In this document: positions 63,253-64,000 of the stretch, piece after piece
How positions within the stretch are numbered: the first letter of the stretch is position 1
How the letters are laid out: every line of letters starts with the position of its first letter
DNA from: UQRS01 sp964481575
GTDB taxonomy: Bacteria; Bacillota; Clostridia; Oscillospirales; Acutalibacteraceae
Assembly: GCA_964481575.1 (NCBI GenBank)
Contig: CAYZTR010000005.1
Coordinates: 20,586-84,585 of the forward strand
Length of the DNA stretch: 64,000 nt
Direction: 5' to 3'
The notes under the pieces: generated by a model
Seen by the model: the letters and a program-made list of their open reading frames with translations, nothing else
What the model was told of the DNA's origin: nothing
Database searches by the model: none
Made by a program: the position numbers and the translations under genes

Positions 63253-64000
63253 TTAATGCTGCCTGGCTTGCTCTGCCAACTGGTACAGCTTGGAAAGGGC
63301 CTCAATGGGTGTCAATGTGTTGACGTCCAGCGCTTTGAGGGTTTCGATCAGCTCCTGACCGGCGCTGCTGCCGATGGTAAATTGCAAATCCGCACCCTGC
63401 TCAGATTTCACCAGCGCTTTTGGAACAGCCACCGACGCCACACCAGCCACCGTATCACTCAGGATCTTTTTGGCCCGCACCAGAACGCTGTCCGGCAACC
63501 CGGCCAACTTGGCAACCTCAATGCCATAGCTGTCGTCAGCGCCGCCGCGCACAATCCGGCGTAGGAAGGTGATATCGTCTCCCCGCTTTTTCACAGCAAT
63601 GTTATAGTTCTTGACGCCGTCCAACTCCCCCTCCAGGGCGGTCAACTCATGGTAATGGGTGGCAAACAGGGTCTTGGCCCCCAGCGTCTTTTTCCCGGCA
63701 GTATATTCCAACACTGCCCGGGCAATGGCCATACCGTCATAAGTGGAAGTGCCCCGGCCGATTTCATCCAGAATCAGCAGGCTCTTGTTGGTGGCATGTT
63801 CCAGAATTTCCGCCACCTCGCTCATTTCCACCATAAAGGTGGACTGGCCGGCTGTCAGATCGTCCGAAGCGCCCACCCGAGTGTACACTGCATCTACAAT
63901 GCCGATATCGGCCGAAGAGGCAGGCACAAAACAACCCACCTGGGCCATAATGACAATCAACGCCACCTGGCGCATGTAGGTGGATTTACCGGCCATGTTG
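63253..64000 (-). CDS. mutS: DNA mismatch repair protein MutS, C-terminal part
   Basis: The gene enters from beyond base 64000. The visible 249 codons cover the ATPase from Walker A (NMAGKSTYMRQVALI) through STFMVEMSEVAEIL, LLILDEIGRGTSTYDG (Walker B), FATHYHELT, the helix-turn-helix (GIEVAKLAGLP) and the C-terminal dimerisation tail. An 86-base gap with no obvious promoter separates it from mutL, so they are likely co-transcribed. Confidence 0.97.
   Translation of the reverse strand, partial: NMAGKSTYMRQVALIVIMAQVGCFVPASSADIGIVDAVYTRVGASDDLTAGQSTFMVEMSEVAEILEHATNKSLLILDEIGRGTSTYDGMAIARAVLEYTAGKKTLGAKTLFATHYHELTALEGELDGVKNYNIAVKKRGDDITFLRRIVRGGADDSYGIEVAKLAGLPDSVLVRAKKILSDTVAGVASVAVPKALVKSEQGADLQFTIGSSAGQELIETLKALDVNTLTPIEALSKLYQLAEQARQH

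Overview
The window looks like a chromosomal segment of an anaerobic, spore-forming clostridial bacterium, probably an uncultured gut member of the Oscillospiraceae/Ruminococcaceae. This is inferred from gene content only. The evidence is dockerin-tagged secreted enzymes, a V-type ATPase of the NtpK type, the sporulation genes yabP and yabQ, a DivIVA/SepF/YlmH division cluster, split transketolase and an anaerobic HemZ-like enzyme. Almost all genes lie on the minus strand. The exceptions are an AraC regulator, rplM-rpsI and a decayed island.

Layout. 0-7 kb: start of a sirtuin, a 1,391-residue domain-permuted GH3 enzyme with a dockerin, a divergent AraC regulator sharing a compact promoter region, and a second secreted dockerin protein. 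7-16 kb: nine-gene V-ATPase operon in the order ntpF-I-K-E-C-G-A-B-D, with the proteolipid residues of a Na+ pump. 16-22 kb: a frame-broken small dockerin protein, a leucine-rich-repeat membrane protein, several unrecognised Ser/Thr-rich or tiny membrane proteins and yebC. 21.5-26 kb: azlCD, malQ, and a secreted protein with an N-terminal dockerin and two GH25 domains, one of which has lost its catalytic residues. 26-27 kb: rplM-rpsI.

27-31.5 kb is a plus-strand graveyard: an attenuator-like leader with a 15-residue peptide ORF, a LytTR response regulator and a GHKL histidine kinase broken by nonsense codons, mobile-element fragments and a 5'-truncated IS110-family transposase. 31.5-41 kb returns to housekeeping: an RNA methyltransferase, an amidohydrolase coupled to an orphan fumarase alpha subunit, the mazG-hup-rqcP-yabP-yabQ-divIC-S1 cluster with a structured RNA candidate between hup and rqcP, and an MTA/SAH nucleosidase. 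41-48 kb: a tightly overlapped recJ-relA-dtd-MBL-hemZ-udk unit. A complete IS200/IS605-type element sits directly upstream of its promoter. 49-64 kb: split transketolase, HAD phosphatase, rluD, lspA, ileS, divIVA, ylmH, sepF, yggS, an HlyD-like adaptor, miaA, mutL and the 3' part of mutS.

Four dockerin loci share nearly the same calcium-loop sequence, so they probably dock to one kind of cohesin, but no cohesin or scaffoldin is present here. No tRNA, rRNA or CRISPR array was seen.
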